DNA of 64,000 nt. Source: Marifrigoribacter sp965178585. Its GTDB lineage: Bacteria > Bacteroidota > Bacteroidia > Flavobacteriales > Flavobacteriaceae. Both the position numbers and the translations under genes were made by a program. Shown one piece after another: positions 44,087-53,556 of the stretch (the stretch's first letter is position 1; each line of letters begins with the position of its first letter). The notes beneath the pieces are model-generated. The model ran no database searches. It saw nothing but the letters and a program-made list of their open reading frames with translations, and was not told where the DNA came from. The stretch is taken from NCBI GenBank assembly GCA_965178585.1, contig OZ238267.1, positions 2,542,001-2,606,000 of the forward strand. Reading direction: 5' to 3'.

Positions 44087-46585
44087 TTATTTTATAATTA
44101 ATTTTTTTGTTGCTTTTGAAGTTTCCGAAGTAAATTGAACATAATAAACACCCTTATTTAATCCATTTAATGGGATTTGAAGGATAGTTCCATTATTTTC
44201 AAAATCTTGATTCATAACTCTTCTTCCTAATTGATCATATATAAATATTGAAATATTTTCAATTGGTTTTTCAAAAGAAATATTCACAAAACTTGATGCA
44301 GGATTAGGATGCAAACTAATTTCTGAAACAAGCAAATTACTATCATTTCCTAATACATTTTCACTTATATCCAATTTATAACTTGATCTACCATAGGTTG
44401 CCGCATAAAGATATTCTGTACCTTCATGAATAAACAAATCGTTTACAACTACAGAAGGCATATTTCCTCCAAACGGATTCCAGTTTTCACCATCATCTAA
44501 CGATGCTAAAACCCCAATATCAGTTCCTAAAAATAAATTTCCATATCTATCTTGTACGATATCGTTAATTGGAATATCTGGTAATGTAGTTGATAAATTT
44601 GTCCAATTTAACCCTGAATCTGAACTTTTATAAACATGACCATTATCTTCACCATATCGATATCCAGAAAAGGTAACATAAACAACATTCACATCTTCTC
44701 TGGATGCCAATACTTTGGTTACCCATCTAACAGGTAAAGCATCAGATAATTTATTCCAATTCGTTCCTCCATCATTGGTTCCCCATACATTTCCATCATC
44801 AGTTCCTGCATAAATCACATTATTGTTTAAAGAGGAAACACTAATTGTAGTAACTGTTCCAAAATCTAAATTACCTGCATAAGGACCATCGCTTAAATCT
44901 GGGCTTATAGCCGTCCAATTTCCAGCTGCATTGGTAGTTTTATAAACTTTTTGCGTCCCATAATATAATGTTTGAGAGTCATTAGGATCCAACTCTAAAG
45001 CAGTATCCCAGTTATTAGTATCACTTGAAGGTATTCCGTTTAATGCGCTATTAAAACTTGCTCCATTATTAGTTGATTTCCCTAGGTTTCCTCTTTGTGA
45101 TAATGCGTATATAACATTCGTATTTGTTGGATCTACTATGGGTTGAAATCCATCACCACCATAAATTGCTTGCCAATCACTTAATCCTCCTGTTTGAGTC
45201 CTAATAGTATTATTATCTTGTGCTCCACCATATACTTTGTCAGGGTTTTGGGCATCTACATAAAAACGATAAAACTGTGTAATAGGCAAGGTATTATTTT
45301 TAACAGAAGTGTTACCATCATTAGTACTCACATATAATCCACCATCGTTACCAATTAAAACTTCTCCAGGAACTAAGGTATTAAAAGCCATTGCATGTTG
45401 GTCTACATGAACATTTGGAAAAGTAGAACCCCAAGTCATACCTCCATCTGTAGATTTATCCATAACAAAACCTGAGTTATATATTACATTTTCATCTGTT
45501 GGATCAACAAATATTCCTCCAAACCACCAATGGTAGGATGTTCCGTTACTTATGGAATTTACTTCAACCCACGAATCACCACCATCAATCGTTTTAAAAG
45601 TTCCTTCTACATTTCCAACTTTATCTGTATAAAAAGCATATAGCACATCTGGATTAGATTGTGAGATATCGATACTAATTCTTCCTTTAGAGTTTGGATC
45701 ACTTGGCAATCCGTTTGTAAGTTCATTCCAAGAATCACCCCCATCTTGTGTTCTATAAATTCTTGAAGTTTCACCCCCATATTGTCTATTGTTTAGGCGA
45801 CGTATACGCTCCCAACTTGCTGCATAAACAATATCACCATTACTAGGATGTATCGCCATATCAATTATCCCTGTTGAATCACTTACTAATAATTGTTGTT
45901 CCCAATTTTCTCCGCCGTCTGTTGATTTATATACTCCTCTATTAGTGTCTTTTCTAAACAGTGGTCCCATTGCTCCAACAAAAATAGTTTCATCATCATT
46001 AGGGTCTATTAACACTTTCCCAATACTACCTGCTGCAGGCAATCCCCTGGCTGTCCAGGTTAAACCAGCATCTTCACTTTTATAAATTCCATTACCATCA
46101 TAAGCTAAAGAACCTCCTCCTGCATTTACTTCACCTGTACCAACCCATATTATATCCGTGTTGTTTTTTGAAATCTCAATATCACCAATAGATAACATTT
46201 CTTGCTCATCAAAAATAGGGATCCAAGTTGCCCCAGCATCTATAGTCTTAAAAATACCACCTGAAGCAGCTCCAATATAATAGGTTTCCGCATCATCAAT
46301 AGGAATTTCTATATCTGAAATACGACCACCTACATTTAAAGGCCCTGAAAACTCCCAAAGAGAAATTGATGAACTATTTCTATTAACTTGTTGTTTTTTC
46401 CATTGAATGGCATTTGAATATGCATCAGTTTTAATTTCACCAGTTGGATATGCACGCTGAGTAAACATAAAATCGTGAGGTGAATGTTCAAGTTTTTCAA
46501 CTTTCAGTTTACTTGACTCAGGAGAATTTGTACAACTAATTATTGAAATTGATGCAATTAAGGATAATAATTTTAAAGGATTCAT
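44087..46585 (-). CDS. BNR/Asp-box (VPS10/sialidase-type) beta-propeller protein with T9SS sorting domain
   Basis: An 832-residue secreted protein. The N-terminus (SLIASISIISCTNSPESS) is lipobox-like with C18. The body is repeated blades with Asp-box-like signatures: IDAGATWIPIF, EDAGLTWTARG, TDGGENWEQQL, QDGGDSWNELT, IDGGDSWVEVN, SDSGLNWTNLS. The end (SLHPNPASSFVNISFEKP to ATKKLIIK) is a T9SS type A domain. Such proteins are often named 'glycosyl hydrolase', but no catalytic residues can be assigned. Having both a lipobox and a T9SS signal is odd. Its TAA lies 6 bases before the probable folC start. Confidence 0.88.
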   Translation of the reverse strand: MNPLKLLSLIASISIISCTNSPESSKLKVEKLEHSPHDFMFTQRAYPTGEIKTDAYSNAIQWKKQQVNRNSSSISLWEFSGPLNVGGRISDIEIPIDDAETYYIGAASGGIFKTIDAGATWIPIFDEQEMLSIGDIEISKNNTDIIWVGTGEVNAGGGSLAYDGNGIYKSEDAGLTWTARGLPAAGSIGKVLIDPNDDETIFVGAMGPLFRKDTNRGVYKSTDGGENWEQQLLVSDSTGIIDMAIHPSNGDIVYAASWERIRRLNNRQYGGETSRIYRTQDGGDSWNELTNGLPSDPNSKGRISIDISQSNPDVLYAFYTDKVGNVEGTFKTIDGGDSWVEVNSISNGTSYHWWFGGIFVDPTDENVIYNSGFVMDKSTDGGMTWGSTFPNVHVDQHAMAFNTLVPGEVLIGNDGGLYVSTNDGNTSVKNNTLPITQFYRFYVDAQNPDKVYGGAQDNNTIRTQTGGLSDWQAIYGGDGFQPIVDPTNTNVIYALSQRGNLGKSTNNGASFNSALNGIPSSDTNNWDTALELDPNDSQTLYYGTQKVYKTTNAAGNWTAISPDLSDGPYAGNLDFGTVTTISVSSLNNNVIYAGTDDGNVWGTNDGGTNWNKLSDALPVRWVTKVLASREDVNVVYVTFSGYRYGEDNGHVYKSSDSGLNWTNLSTTLPDIPINDIVQDRYGNLFLGTDIGVLASLDDGENWNPFGGNMPSVVVNDLFIHEGTEYLYAATYGRSSYKLDISENVLGNDSNLLVSEISLHPNPASSFVNISFEKPIENISIFIYDQLGRRVMNQDFENNGTILQIPLNGLNKGVYYVQFTSETSKATKKLIIK

Positions 46586-46643
46586 AGCATTTTTTTAATT
46601 GCCATAAAGATATTGAAAAGGAATGAAAAATCGTTTTTTATTT

Positions 46644-47474
46644 TTATTCTGAAAGACTAAATCGGTAGATGATTTTTCCTATTTGTTTAGAAGGCGCATT
46701 GCCGTCTTTATTAAACTTAGTAGCTAAAGCTGCCCTTTTTGCTGGTTCTAATAAGCATTTAGAATTATTAGTAGTTCCTCTAACTCCAGGAGTTGCACTG
46801 ATTACGTTTCCGTTTCGATCTACTTCTATACTTACCACAACGGTACCAGCTTCATTACAATCTTGAACAAACTTCTTTTTATTTAAAGCCTTACGTCCAC
46901 CAAGTAAATAATTTCCATCCCCATCTAATCCTTTTCCATTTCCATAATAACTTTTTGCATTGGGATCCCCATTAGGGTCTCCTTTATCACCAGGCTTTTG
47001 ATCGTCTCCTTCTCCTGATGCTTCGATTCCATCTGATTTTGGCCCGTTGATTAAACTTGACAGCGCATCTGAAGTAGATTTATCGGGTACTGGGTCTGGT
47101 TTTTTTTCTACTTCTTTCTTAGGCTCCTTTTTAGGGATTTCTTTAACCACTTCTTTTACCTCTTCCTTCTTCTCTTCTTTTTTTATTATTGGAGCTTCTT
47201 CGTTATCTTGAGTTACAACTTCTTCTTTAATTTCAGATTTTTGTTGTTCCACTGGTTCTGGAGTTGTTTGTTTAGGAGCAGTTTTTATTTTTTCTTTTGG
47301 TTGAATATTTCCACTACCCGTATCCATAGTACCAAAATTAACAGCGATACCGTTTTCTGGTGGTGGATCTAAATAGGTTAATCCCACATAAAACAATAAA
47401 AATAGTATAATCACATGTAAAACTACAGTGATTGCCATACTCTTCTTTTTATGTTTAGTATCTAAAACGCTCAT
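46644..47474 (-). CDS. TonB-family energy transducer
   Basis: A 276-residue protein. One N-terminal membrane helix (about 13-33: AITVVLHVIILFLLFYVGL) is followed by a long Lys/Glu/Pro-rich periplasmic linker (about 55-135) and a Gly/Asp-rich stretch (150-195). The C-terminal domain (about 205-276) has GTVVVSIEVDRNGNVISATPG and the end IIYRFSLSE. It lacks the usual Y-P motif of classic TonB and has two cysteines (C207, C240) in the C-terminal domain, so it could work in a TolA-like setting. It follows exbD by 43 bases, forming exbB-exbD-tonB. Confidence 0.85.
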   Translation of the reverse strand: MSVLDTKHKKKSMAITVVLHVIILFLLFYVGLTYLDPPPENGIAVNFGTMDTGSGNIQPKEKIKTAPKQTTPEPVEQQKSEIKEEVVTQDNEEAPIIKKEEKKEEVKEVVKEIPKKEPKKEVEKKPDPVPDKSTSDALSSLINGPKSDGIEASGEGDDQKPGDKGDPNGDPNAKSYYGNGKGLDGDGNYLLGGRKALNKKKFVQDCNEAGTVVVSIEVDRNGNVISATPGVRGTTNNSKCLLEPAKRAALATKFNKDGNAPSKQIGKIIYRFSLSE

Positions 47475-47517
47475 TATTATTTAAGTGACAAAAACTATGC
47501 TACAATTAAAAGTAGAT

Positions 47518-47910
47518 TTAATTAGGCCGTACAGCTAACACTACTTTATAATTATTTTTATTAGCAATATCCATTACAAATACTGCATCTTCAATTGGGA
47601 CTCCTTCTTCTGCTCGTAAAATTAAAGTGGGTTTTTCTTGACCTGCAAAAACTTTTTTTAATTCAGTTTCAATATTAAATTCAGATACTCGCTCTTTATT
47701 TACATAATAAGCTCCATCTTTAGTAATACTAACTGAAGCGTTTTGTTTATTCGTAGACTTTCCTTTTGCTTTTGGCAAAATTAAATCCAAAGCATCTGGA
47801 GTAATTGAAGGCGATGTTAAAAGAAAAAACACCAACAATAGGAAAACGATATCCGTCATAGAGCTCATACTAAACTCTGCACTTACTTTATTTCTTCCTC
47901 TTAAATTCAT
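47518..47910 (-). CDS. ExbD/TolR family biopolymer transport protein
   Basis: A 130-residue protein with one membrane helix (about 17-38) containing the functional Asp in SMTDIVFLLLVFFLL (D19). The periplasmic domain has the ExbD pattern KDGAYYVNKERV...LILRAEEGVPIEDAVFVMDIANKNNYKVVLAV. It works with the ExbB-like channel to turn the proton gradient into movement of TonB. Its ATG overlaps the exbB stop by one base. Very secure as family. Confidence 0.94.
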   Translation of the reverse strand: MNLRGRNKVSAEFSMSSMTDIVFLLLVFFLLTSPSITPDALDLILPKAKGKSTNKQNASVSITKDGAYYVNKERVSEFNIETELKKVFAGQEKPTLILRAEEGVPIEDAVFVMDIANKNNYKVVLAVRPN

Positions 47911-48608
47911 TAAGATGGTTCGTTTAAAAGGTCTAAAAAGTCAACAGCAGTAGCCTCCATTTGATGCACTACTTTGTCTGTTTTTACAACGATATGATTA
48001 TATCCAATATAAGCTATAATCCCAACAATTAAACCTGCTACAGTGGTTGTCATAGCTGTATATATACCCTGAGCTAAAGTTCCCATTTCAGCTTGTCCAC
48101 TACTTGTTGCTAAAGTATGAAACGCCAAAACCATTCCTATTACAGTCCCTAAAAACCCAATCATAGGTGCTGCACCTGCTATGGTAGCAAGTATACTAAC
48201 ATTCTTTTCTAGTTTGTAAACCTCTAATCTTCCAGCATTTTCAATTGCAGTATTTATATCTTCCAACGGACTCCCAATTCTTGAAATTCCTTTTTCTGTT
48301 AATCTAGCAACCGGTGTGTTCTTTTGAGCACACAACACTTTTGCCGCTTCAATATTACCACTACTAACATTTGTCCTAATCTGATTCATAAAGTTCGCGT
48401 CATAATCAGTAGCGGCTTTTATAGCGAATAATCTTTCAAAATAAAGATATACAGCAACAAACAGGAGTATAAAGAGTACTCCAATAATAATCTGCCCAGC
48501 CATACCACCATCCATTAATAATTCCATGATGGATAAGGTTTTTTCTTCAACTATAGGTTCTAGGTTCTCTGCAGCTTCAGAACCATCTTGAATAAATATA
48601 TTTAACAT
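47910..48608 (-). CDS. MotA/TolQ/ExbB family proton channel protein
   Basis: A 232-residue protein with three membrane segments (about 32-56, 135-160, 175-200). The motif IAGAAPMIGFLGTVIGMVLAFHTLA, then GIYTAMTTTVAGLIVGIIAYIGYN, is the ExbB/TolQ core with the conserved Thr and Gly residues. It begins the operon exbB-exbD-tonB and overlaps exbD. The Gly-Leu start region QDGSEAAENLEPI is periplasmic. The complex energises TonB-dependent receptors or a Tol-like system; the type cannot be settled from sequence. Confidence 0.94.
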   Translation of the reverse strand: MLNIFIQDGSEAAENLEPIVEEKTLSIMELLMDGGMAGQIIIGVLFILLFVAVYLYFERLFAIKAATDYDANFMNQIRTNVSSGNIEAAKVLCAQKNTPVARLTEKGISRIGSPLEDINTAIENAGRLEVYKLEKNVSILATIAGAAPMIGFLGTVIGMVLAFHTLATSSGQAEMGTLAQGIYTAMTTTVAGLIVGIIAYIGYNHIVVKTDKVVHQMEATAVDFLDLLNEPS

Positions 48609-48701
48609 GTATAAATTGGTTTAATTTGAATAACGGCTATATGCCATTAGAAATTGCTCATTAATAACAATTAAAAAGAATAATCTGTTTAATTTACTGA
48701 T

Positions 48702-50171
48702 TTACAAAAAGTAAATAACTCCTAAAAGACCTACACCCCCCAATACAATAGTATAAGGAAATGCCATTTTTACCATTTTAAAATAATCCAATTTGATTAA
48801 AGGGGCCAATGCAGAAGTCAATAAAAATAAAAACGCTGCTTGTCCATTTGGAGTTGCCACAGATGGAAGGTTTGTTCCAGTATTAATTGCTACAGCTAAT
48901 TTTTCGAATTGAGTTAAATCAATCAAACCAGCTTTAAAAGCATCATCAACTTCTCCAATATATACTGTTGCAACAAATACATTATCGCTAATCATAGATA
49001 GTAAGCCATTAGCAGCATAAAACATACTTGGTTGTACATCTGGATCTAAACTCAGTGCCCAACTAATGATAGGTGTAAATAAATGTTGATCATGTATCAT
49101 TGCTACAATAACAAAAAACACAACTAACAAACCTGTAAAAGGTAATGCTTCTTCAAAAGCTTTCCCCAAATGGTGTTCTTCAGTGATGCCCATAAAAGCA
49201 GTTTGTATAATTATAAGTCCCAATCCAATAAAACCAACAGGAGCTAAATGTAAAGCCAATCCTAAAATTAATAAAACCGCAGAAACTGCTTGTACTTTTA
49301 ATCCCCATTTTTGTTTGTCAGTTCTTTTTGCATCATCTTCCTTTGTATAATTCTCAATGATATTTCTAGCTACATCTGGTAATTTTTGACCAAATCCAAA
49401 AGTACCTGTTGTCTCTAATACTACAGTAGTAAGTAATCCTGCTGCTAATACCGGAAGAGTTATAGGAGCCATTTTCAAGAAAAACTCTATAAAATCCCAA
49501 CCCATTATCTCTCCAATAAGTAAGTTTTGAGGCTCTCCAACTAAGGTACAGACACCTCCTAATGCAGTACCTACTATACCGTGCATAATTAAACTTCTTA
49601 AAAAGCTTCGGAAATTCTCTAAAGTCTCACCACTTAATTCAGACTTATCTTTAACACCACTTTTATCATAATCACTATCTCCAGAATGAATTTTATGATA
49701 TACCCCATAAAATCCAACAGCAACACTAATTAAAACAGCTGTTACTGTTAATGCATCTAAGAAGGCAGAAAGCACAGCAGATAAAAACACAAACAGAAGT
49801 GATAAAACAAGTTTCGACTTAATTTTTGTAAAAACTTTACTAAAAATAAACATTAATAGGGGTTTCATAAAATAGATACCCGCAACCATAAATACCAGTA
49901 ATAATATTACTTCTAAGTTTTGGTCAACCTCATGATATGCATTTTCTGGTGTTGTTAACTTAAGTGCTAATGCTTCTATAGCTAAAATACCACCCGATTG
50001 AAGCGGGTAACATTTTAAAGCCATAGCTAGTGTAAAAATAAATTCTCCTATAAAAATCCAAGCTGTAACAGTAGGTCCGAGTATGTAGTAAGAAAATACA
50101 TTAAATATTAAAAAAATTATCATGGTTAGCTTAAACCACTTTGGACTATTTCCTAAAAAATACTTGAACAT
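48702..50171 (-). CDS. nhaD: NhaD-type sodium/proton antiporter
   Basis: A 489-residue membrane protein with about 12 hydrophobic segments, of the NhaD (ion transporter) family. Recognisable are [50 protein letters not shown], and [16 protein letters not shown] with [23 protein letters not shown]. It expels Na+ in exchange for H+ and is common in marine bacteria. It is probably transcribed alone, from the candidate promoter at 50350. Very secure as family. Confidence 0.94.
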   Translation of the reverse strand: [489 protein letters not shown]

Positions 50172-50349
50172 TGCTTTATTTTATTAAGGTTAGAAAAATT
50201 TTGAATATCTTTTTTGAAAGTAGAAATACTTTCCTTTAGAAATAATAATACTGAAATTAGAGAAATATTAATTTTGATTATTGGGTCTTTGAAATCGTAC
50301 AACTGAAGTGCTTTATTAATCAAAATTTAATAGTTAGTTTGAAAGAATA

Positions 50350-50384
50350 CAAATATAAAAAAACATCTATTGATAGAAACACAA
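50350..50384 (-). promoter_or_regulatory. Candidate promoter for nhaD (TTG-N24-TATATTTG)
   Basis: On the minus strand TTG (50384-50382) is followed after 24 bases by TATATTTG (50357-50350). It is about 179 bases before the nhaD ATG, leaving a long leader in which I see no clear structure. Confidence 0.4.
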
Positions 50385-50390
50385 ATAAAC

Positions 50391-51476
50391 TTATTTTATT
50401 CTGAATATTTTCCCTGAAGAATGATCTTCTTTTGCTCCTGTCACACTCATCAAACAATTATTTTCTCCTCGAATTTTTAACACTCCTAACAAACCAAAAA
50501 TTAAAGCTTCTTTATACTCAATTAATTCTTTAGAAAGTATGACCAAGTTTATTTTATTATAAAAGCTTAACCGTTCCAATAGATAGATATTATAAGCTCC
50601 TCCTCCTGTAACCAAAACACTTGAATTTTCGTAAAATTGTCTTGACAATTGAATAGCAATATGCTCTGTTACAGTTTTTAACTGGTCGTTTATTGAAATA
50701 TTTGATTTCTCTAAAATTGGGAACACATGTTTTTTAACCCATTCTAGTCCTAAGGATTTTGGTGGTGAAGCTTTATAAAAAGACAACTCATTTAATTCTT
50801 TAAATAACTTTTGAGACAACTCTCCTTTTCTAGCTAAATTTCCACTTTCATCAAAAGGAAAACCAAGCTTTTCTGCTAAATTATTAAGCACAATATTAAC
50901 TGGACAAACATCGTAGGCGATTCTTTTTAATATAGGTTGTTTTTCATTCTTTAATTCATAGGAAACATTTGCAAACCCACCTAGGTTTAAACAGTAATCA
51001 TATTCACTAAACAACAATCTATCGCCAATTGGAACCAAAGGAGCTCCATTTCCACCTAAAGCAACATCTTGAACTCTAAAATCACAAACTACTTTTTGAT
51101 TTATCAGAGTGGCAATTTTAGATAAATTACCTATTTGCAAAGTATACCCTTTTTTGGGTTGATGTAAAATTGTATGCCCATGACTACAAACTGCATCTAT
51201 TTTTGTAATCTGATTTCTTGATATGAAATCTGAAATTACTTTAGCTAAATATATCGTGTATTCAGAATTGATTTTTTTTAATTCATCTGGAGAAAAAGAT
51301 ATTGCTTTCTGTAATTTATCTTTCCAATCTTTAGGATAAGGAATAGTTTCTGAATTCACTATTTTATAATCCCAAACATCATTTAAGCTTATAGAAAAAT
51401 TGATCTCTGCTAAGTCTATTCCATCCAATGAGGTTCCACTCATTACCCCAAGAACATGATAATTTGTTTTTTTCAA
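50391..51476 (-). CDS. anmK: Anhydro-N-acetylmuramic acid kinase
   Basis: A 361-residue sugar kinase that opens and phosphorylates 1,6-anhydro-MurNAc to MurNAc-6-phosphate in cell-wall recycling. It begins VLGVMSGTSLDGIDLAEI, the diagnostic AnmK phosphate loop, and later has SHGHTILHQPKKGYTLQIGN, CDFRVQDVALGGNGAPLVPIGD, LNLGGFANVSY and VTGGGAYNIYLLERL. Length is normal. It complements mpl in this window. It diverges from the acyl-CoA dehydrogenase gene. Very secure. Confidence 0.96.
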   Translation of the reverse strand: MKKTNYHVLGVMSGTSLDGIDLAEINFSISLNDVWDYKIVNSETIPYPKDWKDKLQKAISFSPDELKKINSEYTIYLAKVISDFISRNQITKIDAVCSHGHTILHQPKKGYTLQIGNLSKIATLINQKVVCDFRVQDVALGGNGAPLVPIGDRLLFSEYDYCLNLGGFANVSYELKNEKQPILKRIAYDVCPVNIVLNNLAEKLGFPFDESGNLARKGELSQKLFKELNELSFYKASPPKSLGLEWVKKHVFPILEKSNISINDQLKTVTEHIAIQLSRQFYENSSVLVTGGGAYNIYLLERLSFYNKINLVILSKELIEYKEALIFGLLGVLKIRGENNCLMSVTGAKEDHSSGKIFRIK

Positions 51477-51573
51477 AATTGATAATTAAATAGACTTTAA
51501 ATATACAAGACACTTTTGGCTTCATCAAAACTAATAGCTTTAAATTTCTTCAATAATCGAAACCATTTCAAAT

Positions 51574-51604
51574 TTGACTATTGGAATTTAAAAAGGTATC
51601 TTTG
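51574..51604 (+). promoter_or_regulatory. Promoter of the acyl-CoA dehydrogenase gene (TTG-N20-TATCTTTG)
   Basis: TTG at 51574-51576, a 20-base spacer, and TATCTTTG at 51597-51604 fit both the sequence and the spacing of the Bacteroidota -33/-7 promoter. Transcription would start about 30 bases before the ATG. Confidence 0.7.
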
Positions 51605-51639
51605 CATCCTATTTTTTAAACAATTTAACACCGTTTTCA

Positions 51640-52782
51640 ATGGATTTTAAGCTTACCGAAGAACACATCATGATTCGCGACGCAGCTCGTGATTTTGCAA
51701 AAACTGAATTATTACCAGGAGTTATTGAACGTGACAACAAACAAGAATTTCCTACTCAACAAATTAAAATGATGGGTGAAATGGGTTTTCTTGGGATGAT
51801 GGTAGACCCTAAATATGGTGGTGGCGGAATGGACACTCTTTCTTATTCTTTGGCAATGGAGGAGATTTCAAAAATTGATGCTTCAGCAAGTGTGGTTATG
51901 TCCGTTAACAACTCTTTAGTTTGTTATGGTCTTGAAAAATATGCAAATGAAGATCAAAAGCAAAAATATCTTACCAAATTAGCAACTGGTGAAAAACTAG
52001 GAGCTTTTTGTTTAAGTGAGCCCGAAGCAGGATCTGATGCTACATCACAAAAAACAACAGCTATAGACAATGGTGACCATTATTTGTTAAATGGTACTAA
52101 AAACTGGATTACCAACGGAAATTCAGCAGATTACTATATTGTAATCGCTCAAACTGATAAAGATAAAAGACATAAAGGAATTAATGCTTTTATCGTAGAA
52201 AAAGGCTGGGAAGGTTTTGAGGTAGGTGCAAAAGAAGATAAACTAGGGATTAGAGGTAGTGACACCCATTCTTTAATGTTTACAGATGTAAAAGTTCCTA
52301 AAGAAAATAGAATTGGTGAGGATGGTTTTGGGTTTACATTTGCAATGAAAACACTATCTGGAGGAAGAATAGGTATTGCATCTCAGGCATTAGGTATTGC
52401 AGCTGGAGCTTATGAATTAGCTAGAGATTATTCTAAAGTTAGGAAAGCGTTTGGAACAGAAATCTGTAACCATCAAGCAATTGCTTTTAAACTTGCCGAT
52501 ATGCATACTAATATTGAAGCTGCTAGATTATTAGTACATAAATCTGCTTGGGATAAAGATCAAGGCAACAACTACGATATGAGTAGTGCAATGGCAAAAG
52601 TATTTGCTTCACAAGTTGCTATGGAGGTTACTGTAGAAGCTGTTCAAGTTCACGGTGGTAATGGGTATGTAAAAGAATATCACGTAGAACGATTAATGAG
52701 AGATGCAAAAATAACTCAGATTTATGAAGGCACTTCTGAAATACAAAAAATAGTAATCTCAAGAGGGTTATTAAAAGAATAA
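51640..52782 (+). CDS. Acyl-CoA dehydrogenase
   Basis: A 380-residue FAD enzyme of the short/medium-chain acyl-CoA dehydrogenase type. Motifs include CLSEPEAGSDATS, KNWITNGNSADYYIV, DKLGIRGSDTHSLMF, RKAFGTEICNHQAIAFKLADM and VQVHGGNGYVKEYHVERLMRDAKITQIYEGTSEIQK, with the catalytic base E363. It introduces the trans-2 double bond in beta-oxidation. A lipoprotein gene begins 14 bases downstream; there is no evident link. Chain-length preference (butyryl versus others) cannot be fixed. Very secure as family. Confidence 0.96.
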   Translation: MDFKLTEEHIMIRDAARDFAKTELLPGVIERDNKQEFPTQQIKMMGEMGFLGMMVDPKYGGGGMDTLSYSLAMEEISKIDASASVVMSVNNSLVCYGLEKYANEDQKQKYLTKLATGEKLGAFCLSEPEAGSDATSQKTTAIDNGDHYLLNGTKNWITNGNSADYYIVIAQTDKDKRHKGINAFIVEKGWEGFEVGAKEDKLGIRGSDTHSLMFTDVKVPKENRIGEDGFGFTFAMKTLSGGRIGIASQALGIAAGAYELARDYSKVRKAFGTEICNHQAIAFKLADMHTNIEAARLLVHKSAWDKDQGNNYDMSSAMAKVFASQVAMEVTVEAVQVHGGNGYVKEYHVERLMRDAKITQIYEGTSEIQKIVISRGLLKE

Positions 52783-52796
52783 TATAAAAAAACACT

Positions 52797-53495
52797 ATGA
52801 AAAGAAACCATTATTTAATTTTAGCAGTATTACTTTTAATTTTTACTGGATGTAGTAATAATACTGTAAAAGTATTAAGTGCCTGGAAAAGTAAGGATAT
52901 TAACAAAATGAGCGAAAGAAATATTTTGGTGATAGCTAGAACAGCAGATCCTGGAGTACGTGCTGATTTTGAAAGCAGTATTGCTAATAAATTAAGAGGT
53001 GCTGGATACAAAGCTACTGAAAGCTTTACCAGATTCCCTAAAATGGACCCAGATAAAAAAAGGACAGAAGAACAACAAAAACTTACCCTTGAAATTTTTG
53101 GTTATGAAGGGTATGATGCAGTATGTATAAGCGTACTTAAAGATTATTCAGAAACTGAAAGCACTCATTATTATAATGATTATTATGCTGGTGGAATGGG
53201 CATGATGGGACCATATTCTGCATACTACCCAAGTTATTATGGAGGGTTTAATAGTTATTATATGCACCCTTATTCTTATTCTACGTTTGGTAATTATTAT
53301 GGTTATGGAGGGTCTTACACTACTGTAGATAAAAAATATGTACTTGAAACTTTATTCTATAATCTAAATAATGAAGATGGCGAGCAACTTTTAGCAGCTA
53401 CTACAACAGAAATAGGAAACCCTAAAGATGCTGTAAAAGCAGCAGACAAATACACTGAAAAAATTGCTGAAAGTTTAAAAAAGCTAGATAAATAA
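52797..53495 (+). CDS. Tyr/Gly-rich lipoprotein of unknown function
   Basis: A 232-residue lipoprotein (lipobox IFTGCS, C19). Residues 23-125 form a mixed alpha/beta domain with NILVIARTADPGVRADFESSIANKL and YDAVCISVLKDYSE. Residues about 123-178 are a Tyr/Gly/Ser-rich low-complexity stretch (more than 20 Tyr). The tail (YVLETLFYNLNNEDGEQLLAATTTE) resembles the end of DUF4136-type proteins. It could be a distant relative of the DUF4136 lipoprotein at 8469. It is probably co-transcribed with the acyl-CoA dehydrogenase (14-base gap) and ends at a terminator. Confidence 0.82.
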   Translation: MKRNHYLILAVLLLIFTGCSNNTVKVLSAWKSKDINKMSERNILVIARTADPGVRADFESSIANKLRGAGYKATESFTRFPKMDPDKKRTEEQQKLTLEIFGYEGYDAVCISVLKDYSETESTHYYNDYYAGGMGMMGPYSAYYPSYYGGFNSYYMHPYSYSTFGNYYGYGGSYTTVDKKYVLETLFYNLNNEDGEQLLAATTTEIGNPKDAVKAADKYTEKIAESLKKLDK

Positions 53496-53523
53496 TTTTT
53501 TTTTTGACAAAAACTAAATCCTT

Positions 53524-53556
53524 AAAACCTGATAGTAAAACTGTCAGGTTTTTTTT
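53524..53556 (+). terminator. Terminator after the Tyr/Gly-rich lipoprotein gene
   Basis: AAAACCTGATAG / CTGTCAGGTTTT, a 12-base-pair stem with one T-G pair and a 5-base loop, followed by further T. The A run makes it potentially useful for the converging porin gene as well. Confidence 0.85.

Noticed and set aside
46990..47290. Repetitive stretch possibly a DNA repeat array
   Set aside because: It is the Lys/Glu/Pro-rich linker of the TonB-like protein; codons vary and there is no repeat unit at DNA level.
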